A stretch of 13,995 nucleotides of DNA from an uncultured Oscillospiraceae bacterium. GTDB lineage: Bacteria; Bacillota; Clostridia; Oscillospirales; Oscillospiraceae. This document shows positions 1 through 6,746 of this stretch, in pieces. The first letter of the stretch is position 1. The number at the start of each line of letters is the position of its first letter. The notes beneath the pieces were generated by a model. It did no database searches, had not been told where the DNA came from, and worked only from the letters and a program-made list of their open reading frames with translations. A program made the translations under genes and the position numbers. The stretch spans positions 1 through 13,995 of the forward strand of contig CABVDR010000066.1 of assembly GCA_902497145.1 (NCBI GenBank), read 5' to 3'.

Positions 1-1078
1 CCTGGTCGGCGGATTTCTGGTACCACTCCATGGCCTTGTCTAAATCCTGGGGCACACCCCGTCCCTTGGCCAGCAGCTCGGCCAGGTTATTCATGGCCGC
101 GGCGCTGCCCAGCTGAGCAGACGGTTCGTACCAGTGGGCGGCCTGGGCGTAGTCCTGCGCCACCCCCTGCCCCAGCTCATAGCTCAGACCCAGGGAGAAC
201 ATGGCCTCCCGGTCCCCCTCGCCGGCGGCCTTTTTATACCACTCCACCGCCATTTCCGGGTCGGCGGGAACCCCGATGCCCTCCATCAGGCAGTCTCCCA
301 GCTGGACCATGCCCCGCAGGGAGCCCATCTGGGCCGCCTTGCGGTAGAGCTCCACCGCCCCTGCCGGGTCGAGGTCCACCCACTTGCCAGACTGCTTGAG
401 CCAGCCCAGGCAGCACATGCCGTCCGGGTCGCCCTCCTGGACGGCCTTCTCATACCAACGCACCGCCAGATCTTTGTCCTGCTCGGTGCCAATGCCAAAC
501 TCATAGTGGCGGGCCAGAGCGGTCTGGCTGGAGGGCTCTCCCTGGAGGGCGGCGGTACGCAGCCACTCCACCGCCTTGGTCTGGTCCTGCTCTACCCCCA
601 CGCCCTCTTCATAGCAGTGGGCCAGCAGCCTCTGTCCCCGGGCGGAGCCATGCTCCGCCGCGGCAAGGTACAGCGCGGCCGCGGCTGCCGGGTCCTCCGC
701 AATTCCGATCCCCTGCTCTACACATACCCCCAGGTTGCACAGGGCAGCCACGCTGCCCATTTCCACGGCCTGCTTGTAAAGCCAAACTGCCTGTCGGGAA
801 TCGGCCTCAATGCCAATGCCCTGTTCCATACACAGCCCCAGGTTGCAGGTGCCCCAGCCACTGCCCAGACCAGCGGAGCGGCGGAAACAGGCCAGGGCCT
901 TCTCCTCCTGGGGAGGCTCTGCCTCCGTCCAGAAGAGACCCAGGCGGCACCACTCGTCTCCGGTGAGATCCTTCTCTTCCCGCTCCTCCACCGCCTGGCC
1001 GCAGTGGGGACAGGCCTGGGGGAGCGTGTCTCCCTCCCCGAACCAGCGGCACTCCTCATTGGTACAGCAGTAGATCAT
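1..1078 (-). CDS. Zinc-ribbon Sel1-repeat (TPR-like) protein, C-terminus cut by window edge
   Basis: Reading from ATG at 1078 the frame stays open for 359 codons to position 1 without a stop, so the 3' end is missing. The N-terminus (MIYCCTNEEC, then CPHCG at residues 23-27) gives paired cysteines typical of a small zinc ribbon. From about residue 40 onward there are nine 36-residue Sel1-like repeats, with repeating signatures such as NLGxCxEQGIGI, AVEWYKKAA and GVPQDLDKAMEWY; the ninth runs into the edge. Sel1 repeats form helical solenoids that bind proteins, so a scaffold or adaptor role is likely, but the partner is unknown. There is no signal peptide or membrane segment in the visible part. 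The start lies 3 nt after the cbiP stop, with a GAGGGG-type ribosome binding site inside the cbiP end, so it is probably co-translated with the cob operon. The repeat family is clear; any link to cobalamin is only positional. Confidence 0.85.
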   Translation of the reverse strand, partial: MIYCCTNEECRWFGEGDTLPQACPHCGQAVEEREEKDLTGDEWCRLGLFWTEAEPPQEEKALACFRRSAGLGSGWGTCNLGLCMEQGIGIEADSRQAVWLYKQAVEMGSVAALCNLGVCVEQGIGIAEDPAAAAALYLAAAEHGSARGQRLLAHCYEEGVGVEQDQTKAVEWLRTAALQGEPSSQTALARHYEFGIGTEQDKDLAVRWYEKAVQEGDPDGMCCLGWLKQSGKWVDLDPAGAVELYRKAAQMGSLRGMVQLGDCLMEGIGVPADPEMAVEWYKKAAGEGDREAMFSLGLSYELGQGVAQDYAQAAHWYEPSAQLGSAAAMNNLAELLAKGRGVPQDLDKAMEWYQKSADQ

Positions 1079-1081
1079 GCG

Positions 1082-2536
1082 TCACACCCCTCGCTCTACA
1101 ATCTCATAGATCTTCTCCAGGTCCAGACTCCCCCGCAGAATTTGGGCCAGCTTGTCGTACTGGCGCTGTTTGTAGCTCCACAGGGACTCTTGGGACTCTT
1201 CTCCCTGCCAGGTGAGCCCCTTCTCCTCCATCAGCAGCCCCACCAGCCGCTCCACCAGCTGAGGGGAGTCAAACAGGCCGTGGAGATAGGTGCCCAGCAC
1301 CGAACCGGACACGGTAAACAGCGCCTCGCTCTGCCCCATGTGGATTTCATACCCTTCCAGAGGACAATCGGACAGAGAGGCGAACAGGCCCCGGCACGCC
1401 GGGAAGGAGCAAGCGGTGCGAGTGGTAGTTTTTTCCGCGGAAAAAACAGTAGTGGTTTCCAACAGGCCCATGCCGTCCAGGCTGCCGCCTCCCTCCACCC
1501 CCAGGGGGTCGGAGAGGGTTTCGCCCAGCATTTGATAGCCTCCGCAGATACCGATGACCGGGGTGCCCCGGCTGGCCAGCTTTAAGATCGCCGCCTCCAG
1601 GCCACTCTGGCGCAGCCAGCGCAGGTCGGCCAGGGTGCTCTTGGTGCCGGGCAGAATCACCAGGTCGGGCCGCCCCAGCTCTTCCGGCTGATTTACGTAC
1701 CGCAGGCCCACCGCCGGGTGGCGCTGGAGGGGGTCGAAGTCGGTAAAGTTGGAGATGCGGGGCAGGCGGACCACCGCCACGTCCAGGGGTGCCTTACCGC
1801 CCCGGGCGTCCAGTCGGGAGGACAGGCTGTCCTCCTCGTCCAGATCCAGCTCCATCCAGGGCACCACCCCCAGCACCGGCACCTGACACAGCTCCTCCAG
1901 CTGCTGAAGGCCGGGTCGGAGCAGCGCCACGTCCCCTCGGAACTTATTGATGATGGTCCCTTTTACATAGGGGCGCTCTTCCGCCTCCAGCAGGGCCAGA
2001 GTGCCGTACAGGGCGGCAAACACCCCGCCTCGGTCGATGTCCCCCGCCAACAGTACGGGGGCCCCTACCATCCGGGCCAGGCCCATATTGACGATGTCCT
2101 GGGATTTCAGGTTGATTTCCGCCGGGCTGCCGGCCCCCTCCAGCACAATGATGTCGTACTGCTCCTGCAAAGTGCGGTAGGCCTCCAGCACCTGGGGGAT
2201 GAGCTCACTTTTCCGCCGGAAATACTCCGAGGCGGTGAGGTTGCCCAATGCCCGGCCGTTGACAATTACCTGACTGCCCACGTCGCTGGTGGGTTTTAAC
2301 AGGATGGGGTTCATCTCCACGGTGGGCTCCACCCCCGCCGCCTCCGCCTGCATCACCTGGGCCCGACCCATCTCCAGGCCCTGGGCGGTGATGAAGCTGT
2401 TAAGGGCCATATTCTGACTTTTAAAAGGGGCCACCTTGTAGCCGTCCTGGCGGAAAATGCGGCACAGCCCCGCCGCCAGCACGCTCTTGCCTGCGTTGGA
2501 CATGGTCCCCTGGATCATAATGGATTTTGCCGGCAT
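1082..2536 (-). CDS. cbiP: Cobyric acid synthase (glutamine-hydrolysing), CbiP/CobQ
   Basis: CbiP uses ATP and glutamine to amidate four side chains (b, d, e, g) of adenosylcobyrinate a,c-diamide, giving adenosylcobyric acid in the cytoplasm. The 484-residue protein begins with the family hallmark IMIQGTMSNAGKSVLAAGLC, a dethiobiotin-synthetase-like nucleotide-binding domain (about residues 1-235), including FKSQNMALNS and the VLEGAGSPAEINL block. A class I-type glutamine amidotransferase domain follows, with nucleophile Cys331 in GICGGYQMLG and His419 in GTYLHGLFD. It is slightly shorter than the usual 490-510 residues because the segment before GTYLHG is trimmed; the catalytic residues are intact. 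The ATG is 1 nt from the cobD stop (TAA-C-ATG), so translation is probably coupled. An 18-bp A/T-flanked palindrome lies inside the gene at 1429-1446. The assignment is secure; cobQ is the equivalent name in the aerobic pathway. Confidence 0.96.
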   Translation of the reverse strand: MPAKSIMIQGTMSNAGKSVLAAGLCRIFRQDGYKVAPFKSQNMALNSFITAQGLEMGRAQVMQAEAAGVEPTVEMNPILLKPTSDVGSQVIVNGRALGNLTASEYFRRKSELIPQVLEAYRTLQEQYDIIVLEGAGSPAEINLKSQDIVNMGLARMVGAPVLLAGDIDRGGVFAALYGTLALLEAEERPYVKGTIINKFRGDVALLRPGLQQLEELCQVPVLGVVPWMELDLDEEDSLSSRLDARGGKAPLDVAVVRLPRISNFTDFDPLQRHPAVGLRYVNQPEELGRPDLVILPGTKSTLADLRWLRQSGLEAAILKLASRGTPVIGICGGYQMLGETLSDPLGVEGGGSLDGMGLLETTTVFSAEKTTTRTACSFPACRGLFASLSDCPLEGYEIHMGQSEALFTVSGSVLGTYLHGLFDSPQLVERLVGLLMEEKGLTWQGEESQESLWSYKQRQYDKLAQILRGSLDLEKIYEIVERGV

Positions 2537-2537
2537 G

Positions 2538-3581
2538 TTACACTCCTCTCAGCAGCTCCTGCAGCGCGGCAATCAGCCGCTCATTTTCCTCCGGGGTGCG
2601 CAGCCCCACCCGGTACCACCCCGGCCCCAGGCCGGAGTGGCCGGCGCAGCTGCGCACCAGAATTCCTTTTTTCTTCAAATGCTCCCCCAGGTCCTTCGGA
2701 CCACGGAAAAGCAAAAAACAGCTCTCCGACGGGCACACCCACAGCCCCAACTCCGTCAGGGCGGCTTTCAGCTTCTCTCGTTCCCGCTGAATGGCAGGGA
2801 ACTGCTCCTGCGGCCACTGGGGAACGGACTGAAACGCACACTCCCCTGCCATCTGGGCCGGAATGGATACCGACCAGGGCTGCAAGATCCCGGCCATCCA
2901 GTCCAGCAGTTCCCGCTGGGCGCACAGGCAGTATCCCAGGCGCAGCCCCGCCAGGGCGTAGCTCTTGGTCAGCGCCCGGAACAATATCAGGTTCCCCCCT
3001 GTCAGCTCCCGGGTCAGCCGGTCAGGCCGGGCGGCGGTGAGCTCCAGAAAGCACTGGTCCACCGCCAGCATCGCGCCAATCCGGCGGCAGCGCTCCAGCA
3101 CCTGATGCAGCAGTCCCTCGTCCATCAACCGCCCAGTGGGATTGTTGGGGTCGCAGAGAAACACCAGATCCACCCCGGGGACAATGGCCTCCAGCAGGGT
3201 TTCATCGGGCAGGAAATCCCTCTCTTGGGAGAGAAATACCTCCTCTACCTGACAGCCTACCCCCTCCAGGGCCCGGCGGTACTCCCCAAAGGTAGGGGCA
3301 AGGAGAATTGCTTTCTTAGGCCTCAGGCTCAGGGCAAAACGGTCAATGAGGTCGGCACAGCCGTTGCCCCACAGTACCATGTCCTCCTCCACCCCATCCC
3401 GCCTGGCTGTGGCCCGAACCAGGGCTCGGCTCCGAGGATCGGGGTAGCCCTGGCGCAGCACTCCCTCCTGGGCGGCCCGCAGGACCGCCTCCGGGGCCCC
3501 GGCGGGGTTCAGGCAGATGGAGAAATCCAGCAGGCCGGCGTTGCCGCCGTATACATCCCCGCCGTGGGTGATCTGCTCCAT
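2538..3581 (-). CDS. cobD: L-threonine-O-3-phosphate decarboxylase CobD (PLP, aminotransferase fold)
   Basis: CobD decarboxylates L-threonine phosphate to (R)-1-amino-2-propanol O-2-phosphate, the linker that CbiB attaches to cobyric acid. The 347-residue protein is a fold type I PLP enzyme. THGGDVYGG at residues 5-13 matches the family's N-terminal HGG motif, LDFSICLNP (18-26) matches its LDFSxNxNP block, DPNNPTG (144-150) contacts the cofactor, Asp175 should pair with the PLP ring nitrogen, Lys206 in RALTKSYALAGLRLGY is the Schiff-base lysine, and Arg328 in RVGLRTPEEN binds the carboxylate or phosphate. It starts 12 nt after the cbiB stop, behind a strong GGAGGAG site. The main alternative is histidinol-phosphate aminotransferase, a close relative, but the HGG start and its place between cbiB and cbiP favour CobD. 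Confidence 0.93.
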   Translation of the reverse strand: MEQITHGGDVYGGNAGLLDFSICLNPAGAPEAVLRAAQEGVLRQGYPDPRSRALVRATARRDGVEEDMVLWGNGCADLIDRFALSLRPKKAILLAPTFGEYRRALEGVGCQVEEVFLSQERDFLPDETLLEAIVPGVDLVFLCDPNNPTGRLMDEGLLHQVLERCRRIGAMLAVDQCFLELTAARPDRLTRELTGGNLILFRALTKSYALAGLRLGYCLCAQRELLDWMAGILQPWSVSIPAQMAGECAFQSVPQWPQEQFPAIQREREKLKAALTELGLWVCPSESCFLLFRGPKDLGEHLKKKGILVRSCAGHSGLGPGWYRVGLRTPEENERLIAALQELLRGV

Positions 3582-3593
3582 GTTCTCTCCTCC

Positions 3594-4556
3594 TTACAGC
3601 AGCACGGGCAGTCCCGCGAACATCAAAAGAAACAGCCCCGCTGTGGCGTACATCAGCCGGCAGGCCCGGGGAATGTCCTCCGGCTCCACCGGGCGGGTGG
3701 GATCACCCAGGGTGGGCTTGGAGACGATTTTCCCAAAGTAGCTGGCGTCCCCTGCCAGCTGGACGCCCAGAGCCCCGGCGCAGGCGGCCTCTGTGTGGGC
3801 CGAGTTGGGCGAGGCGTGCTTGCGTCGGTCCCGCCAAAAGACCTTCCAGGCCCGGCGGCCGGAGCAGCCGGGCAGCAGGGCCGCCCCCAGGCACATGAGA
3901 AGCCCGGACAGCCGGGCGGGAATGAAGTTCAATACGTCGTCCAGCCGGGCGGAGGCCCAGCCAAACCAGCGGTATTTTTCATTTTTGTAGCCCACCATGG
4001 AGTCCAGGGTACTTACCGCCTTGTAGGCCATCCCGACGGGCAGTCCTCCCAGAAAGAGGAAGATCAGCGGGGCGGTCACACCGTCACAGGTGTTCTCTGC
4101 CACCGTCTCCACTGCTGCCTTGGCCACGCCTGTCTCATCCAGAACCTGGGTGTCCCGGCCCACAATGCGGGACACCGCCCGCCTGGCTCCCTCCAGGTCG
4201 TGTTCTTTTAAGGGGAAGCAGACCGCCATGCTCTCCTTCTGTAAGGATCGGGCGGCCAGAAGCTGGTAGGTAAACCACAGCTGCACCGCCCAACTGAGCC
4301 AATGGGACAGCTGCCCCAGTCCCCACAAAATCAGGGCGCTGCCGCCCCCAAACAGGGCGGGCAGAACCAGAGCCAACACGATGCCAGCTCCCCGTTCCCC
4401 GGCAGGAGTTTTCGGGAGCAGTCGCCGGAGTGGCCCCTCCAGGGCGGAAATGGTCCGCCCCATCCACCGCACCGGGTGGGGCATCCAGTGGGGGTCCCCC
4501 AGCAGCAGGTCCAGGACCACGGCAGGCAGCAGGACAGTCCAGAAGAAGTGGGTCAT
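3594..4556 (-). CDS. cbiB: Adenosylcobinamide-phosphate synthase CbiB (membrane protein)
   Basis: CbiB joins aminopropanol phosphate to adenosylcobyric acid, giving adenosylcobinamide phosphate. It is an integral membrane enzyme. I place the start at ATG 4556 (MTHFFWTVLLPAVVLDLLLGDP), which gives 320 residues. An in-frame upstream ATG at 4640 would add 28 non-family residues and overlap cobC by about 80 nt. Family motifs are present in order: DLLLGDPHWMPHPVRWMG near the N-terminus, ETVAENTCDGVTAPL in the middle, STLDSMVGYKN, and HASPNSAHTEAACAGALGVQL towards the C-terminus. Hydrophobic segments are visible at the N-terminus, around ALVLPALFGGGSALILWGLG, around PLIFLFLGGLPVGMA, and at the extreme C-terminus. 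The start is 2 nt from the cobC stop. Note that the aerobic-pathway literature calls this protein CobD, which is a different protein from the gene at 2538-3581. Confidence 0.95.
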   Translation of the reverse strand: MTHFFWTVLLPAVVLDLLLGDPHWMPHPVRWMGRTISALEGPLRRLLPKTPAGERGAGIVLALVLPALFGGGSALILWGLGQLSHWLSWAVQLWFTYQLLAARSLQKESMAVCFPLKEHDLEGARRAVSRIVGRDTQVLDETGVAKAAVETVAENTCDGVTAPLIFLFLGGLPVGMAYKAVSTLDSMVGYKNEKYRWFGWASARLDDVLNFIPARLSGLLMCLGAALLPGCSGRRAWKVFWRDRRKHASPNSAHTEAACAGALGVQLAGDASYFGKIVSKPTLGDPTRPVEPEDIPRACRLMYATAGLFLLMFAGLPVLL

Positions 4557-4558
4557 GC

Positions 4559-5137
4559 TTAAAACTCCTCCAGCAGAGTTAGGGTAAAGGGATCTTCCTG
4601 GACAGAGACTCGGAAGCCCCGGCAATTTTTCATCTGCCAATCGTGGAGCTTACGCTCCGGGCGGCCGAAGGAGCCCATTACCACGATCCAGGTGCCCCCG
4701 TGAGCCACCACCGCCGCCCGCTCCAGGCCCAGGTCTTTGGCCTCCCGGGCCACCTCCTGGATCCCCCGGCGGCAGCGGGAAATGAAGGCCTCCATAGATT
4801 CCCCGTGGGGGAAAGTGATGCTAAAGTCCCCGCTGATCCAGGCGCGGTAGATTTCCTCGTCCTTCAGCTCCTCCCAGGTCTTGCACTCGTAATCGCCGAA
4901 ATCGCACTCCTGGAGGTCTGAGACAATGTGCTGTTCCATGCCGGGAAAGAGCAGCTCCGCCGTCTGGCGGCAGCGCTTCAAGGGGGACACCCACAGGCCG
5001 TCTACGGGGGGCATGGTCTCCCGGCGCTGCCGGGCCAGCGCCTCCCCCTCCGGGGACAGGGGCTGGTCGGTGGACCCCACATACTGTTTTTTCAGATTGC
5101 CCGGCGTCATGCTGTGCCGGATGAGAAGTAGTTCCAT
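4559..5137 (-). CDS. cobC: Alpha-ribazole phosphatase CobC (histidine phosphatase family)
   Basis: CobC removes the 5'-phosphate from alpha-ribazole phosphate or adenosylcobalamin 5'-phosphate, the final step of the pathway. The 192-residue protein has the histidine phosphatase layout: LLLIRHSMT with nucleophilic His8, Arg56 or Arg58 near SPLKRCRQTA, the ECDFGDYE block (77-84) typical of CobC-like members, FPHGES (109-114), and the second catalytic histidine in VVAHGG (His146). The common RHG triplet is RHS here; His and Arg are kept. It begins 21 nt after the mini-CobU stop with an AAGGAG site and ends 2 nt before cbiB. Histidine phosphatases have broad specificities (phosphoglycerate mutase-like), so the substrate is inferred mainly from the cob neighbourhood and the ECDFGDYE block. 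Confidence 0.88.
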   Translation of the reverse strand: MELLLIRHSMTPGNLKKQYVGSTDQPLSPEGEALARQRRETMPPVDGLWVSPLKRCRQTAELLFPGMEQHIVSDLQECDFGDYECKTWEELKDEEIYRAWISGDFSITFPHGESMEAFISRCRRGIQEVAREAKDLGLERAAVVAHGGTWIVVMGSFGRPERKLHDWQMKNCRGFRVSVQEDPFTLTLLEEF

Positions 5138-5158
5138 GGTTGCTCCTTTGCGTCTTAC

Positions 5159-5452
5159 TTATTTTAATTGCATGGCCAGGCCGCACTGGAGGCGGTACAC
5201 CGCCTTGGCCTCCCGGGCCAGCTGACAGCACAGCCGACCGATGGCCTCCCGGCGCTCCCGGTCCTTTCGTTCCAGCGGGACCACTCCGCAGCCCACCTCG
5301 TCGCAGATCACGGCCTCATAGCCCAGCAGCTCCTCCAGAGGAGGCAGGGGGTCCAGCTCGTGGAGGGCGGACAGGGTTTTCTTTGGATCGCAGCCCAGAG
5401 TTTTGGCAAACTCCCGCTTGCCCGCGCCCCGGCCGCCAACAATCAAAATCAT
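5159..5452 (-). CDS. Miniature CobU-like P-loop protein (kinase core, lacks middle region)
   Basis: This 97-residue protein starts at ATG 5452, overlapping the cobS stop (ATGA); a longer in-frame reading back into cobS has no family similarity and is rejected. It opens with a P-loop, MILIVGGRGAGKREFAKTL, as in CobU. From residue 50 it matches the CobU C-terminal third: CDEVGCGVVP corresponds to the CobU NEVGxGIVP motif, then RREAIGRLCCQLA and a CobU-like ending GLAMQLK. The roughly 80 residues normally between these parts, including the guanylylated histidine of the RIxxH motif, are absent. It therefore cannot be a complete bifunctional adenosylcobinamide kinase/guanylyltransferase. It may retain kinase activity, act with the CobU protein encoded two genes upstream, or be a relic, though the intact frame, coupled start and conserved motifs argue against decay. 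Homology is clear; the function is inferred. Confidence 0.8.
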   Translation of the reverse strand: MILIVGGRGAGKREFAKTLGCDPKKTLSALHELDPLPPLEELLGYEAVICDEVGCGVVPLERKDRERREAIGRLCCQLAREAKAVYRLQCGLAMQLK

Positions 5453-6213
5453 AACACCGCCTCCAAACGCTGGGCAAGTACCACTCCAGCCAAACAGCCC
5501 AGTTCGCACAGCTGTAAAAACCACCCCGCCAGGTCGCCGGTCACGCCGCCAAACTCCTTGAGGGCGGTGTGCTTGTAGTAGAAGTAAACGGCCAGTCCCG
5601 CCGCCGCCGGGAGTAAGTACCAGGGGCTCAGCGCCCCCAGGGCCGCCGCGCACAGCACACCGCCTATCACCAGGTTCCAGGGGAAGCCCGTCCCGGTCAC
5701 TGCCGAGAGCATCCCCTCTCCCCGGGCGTTGGGCAGCCGCAGGGCCCCATAGCCGGACAGGCAGCGGCTGTATAGAGGCAGCAGACATACCGCCGCCAGG
5801 GTTTTATTGTCAGGAAATTTCACTTCACACCACAGGCCGAACAAGGCCAGCAGATAGCACCCGCAGCCCAGCACCGCGAAGGCTCCCACCCGGGAGTCCT
5901 TTAAGATCTCCAGCTTCCGCTCCCGGCTCTGGTGGGAGGCCAGGGCGTCGCACACATCACAGAAGCCGTCCATGTGGATGCCTCCGGTGACCAGAATGGG
6001 CAGCAGGGTGAGCCCCACCGCCCGCAGAACAGCGCCCAGCTCCAAAGCCCAGCACAGGGCCAGCCAAATAGCCCAAGCTGCGCTCACTGCCAGCCCCACC
6101 AGGGGGAAGACATACAGGGTGAGGCGGCGACTCTCACTCTCCCAGTCCAGAGGGGGCATAGGTACCCGGGAGTAGAGGGCAAAGGACATGCCAATGGCCC
6201 TCAGCCACTTCAT
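5449..6213 (-). CDS. cobS: Adenosylcobinamide-GDP ribazoletransferase (cobalamin synthase) CobS
   Basis: CobS joins adenosylcobinamide-GDP with alpha-ribazole (phosphate), forming adenosylcobalamin (phosphate) and releasing GMP at the membrane. I chose ATG 6213 (MKWLRAIGMSFALYSRVPMP), giving 254 residues: it follows a strong GGGGGAAG site, overlaps the cobU stop as ATGA, and matches the family start (F/Y-SR-x-P-x-P). An in-frame ATG at 6249 adds 12 unrelated residues. The metal/substrate motif GGIHMDGFCDVCDAL is at 77-91, KDSRVGAFA at 105-113, and the C-terminal GGVTGD at 222-227. Several hydrophobic helices are visible (about 35-58, 60-76, 112-129, 180-212, 235-248), as expected for this polytopic enzyme. 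The length is normal for the family. It sits between the two cobU-like genes and is probably translationally coupled to both. Confidence 0.95.
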   Translation of the reverse strand: MKWLRAIGMSFALYSRVPMPPLDWESESRRLTLYVFPLVGLAVSAAWAIWLALCWALELGAVLRAVGLTLLPILVTGGIHMDGFCDVCDALASHQSRERKLEILKDSRVGAFAVLGCGCYLLALFGLWCEVKFPDNKTLAAVCLLPLYSRCLSGYGALRLPNARGEGMLSAVTGTGFPWNLVIGGVLCAAALGALSPWYLLPAAAGLAVYFYYKHTALKEFGGVTGDLAGWFLQLCELGCLAGVVLAQRLEAVL

Positions 6214-6722
6214 ATTGCTTCCCCCTTCCAAAACACCGGAATACCGCACACCAGTTCAGCTACCAAGTCGTAGCGTTTGGATAGCGCGGTCTGTACCTGG
6301 GTGAGCACCTCCAGGTAGGCCATAGTCTCTGGGGGGTAGTCCTCCCCGTCCCGGAACAGGTCGTTGCCCACCACCACCAGATGCTCCGCTTTTTCCTCTA
6401 GAGCGGTGAGCCCGCGCTCCAGATTAGCCAAGGCGGCGGCTTTGTCCACGTTTTTTTCGGAAAAAATCTCGTTGGCCACCAGATTACCTAGGTCCTCCAG
6501 CAGGACGGTGGCGTGGGGTGGGATAGAGCAGCTCTCCAGGTGCCGGGGCTGCTCCAAGGTATGAAAGCCTTTCCCTGCCCGGGCCTGCCGGTGGCGGGCG
6601 ATGCGCGCTGCCCCCTCCTGTCCCCAGGGCTCCATGGTGGCCAGGTAGATGAGGGTGCCGCCCAGGCGGCAGGCCAGATCCTCCGCCCAGCCGCTCTTTC
6701 CGCAGGCAGAGCCCCCCAGCAC
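6210..6722 (-). CDS. cobU: Adenosylcobinamide kinase/guanylyltransferase CobU with divergent C-terminus
   Basis: CobU phosphorylates adenosylcobinamide and then transfers GMP to it, giving adenosylcobinamide-GDP. The start is GTG 6722 (reads MLGGSACGKS), 5 nt after a GAGGG site that overlaps the cobT stop; there is no ATG in a sensible position. The 170 residues contain the P-loop GGSACGKS (3-10), LIYLATM (24-30), AARIARHRQAR with the conserved RIxxH histidine (His44) that accepts GMP in characterised CobU, GFHTLEQP (52-59), and VLLEDLGNLVANEIF (73-87), equivalent to the VLLExxTxxVxNxLF block. The usual NEVGxGIVP motif is replaced by GNDLFRDGEDYPPE (119-132), so the C-terminal third is unlike standard CobU. 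That missing motif is present in the mini-CobU at 5159-5452. An in-frame A-AAA-AAC run lies at codons 89-91. Confidence 0.88.
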   Translation of the reverse strand: MLGGSACGKSGWAEDLACRLGGTLIYLATMEPWGQEGAARIARHRQARAGKGFHTLEQPRHLESCSIPPHATVLLEDLGNLVANEIFSEKNVDKAAALANLERGLTALEEKAEHLVVVGNDLFRDGEDYPPETMAYLEVLTQVQTALSKRYDLVAELVCGIPVFWKGEAI

Positions 6723-6727
6723 CAGGG

Positions 6728-6746
6728 CCCTCAGGGGGTTACCCCC
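6728..6746 (-). promoter_or_regulatory. cobU ribosome binding site next to a small GGGGG/CCCCC hairpin
   Basis: On the coding strand the end of cobT reads GGGGG-TAA-CCCCC (6746-6734), a perfect 5-bp stem with a 3-nt loop. It is followed at once by TGAGGG, in which the cobT stop codon (6733-6731) overlaps the GAGGG ribosome binding site of cobU (6732-6728), 5 nt before the GTG start. This arrangement decides the GTG start. It also suggests that a ribosome finishing cobT would open the stem and load on cobU, though that part is inference. Confidence 0.5.

Noticed and set aside
1..1000. DNA tandem repeat or CRISPR-like array suggested by the roughly 108-nt periodicity
   Set aside because: The periodicity comes from 36-residue Sel1 protein repeats; the DNA copies are diverged and there are no identical direct repeats with spacers.
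134..1585. A 483-codon plus-strand open frame at the left edge
   Set aside because: It is antisense to the Sel1-repeat gene and the end of cbiP; the minus-strand reading shows nine regular repeats and is clearly the coding one.
2457..4211. A 584-codon plus-strand open frame
   Set aside because: It is antisense to cobD and cbiB, has low-complexity Gln/Gly/Pro-rich translation and no ribosome binding site, so it is a shadow frame.
4557..4640. Longer start for cbiB at 4640
   Set aside because: It would overlap cobC by about 80 nt and add residues absent from the family; ATG 4556 gives the conserved N-terminus.
5453..5788. N-terminal extension of the mini-CobU into cobS
   Set aside because: The extra 112 residues have no family similarity and overlap cobS; the ATG at 5452 directly precedes the P-loop and makes an ATGA coupling with cobS.
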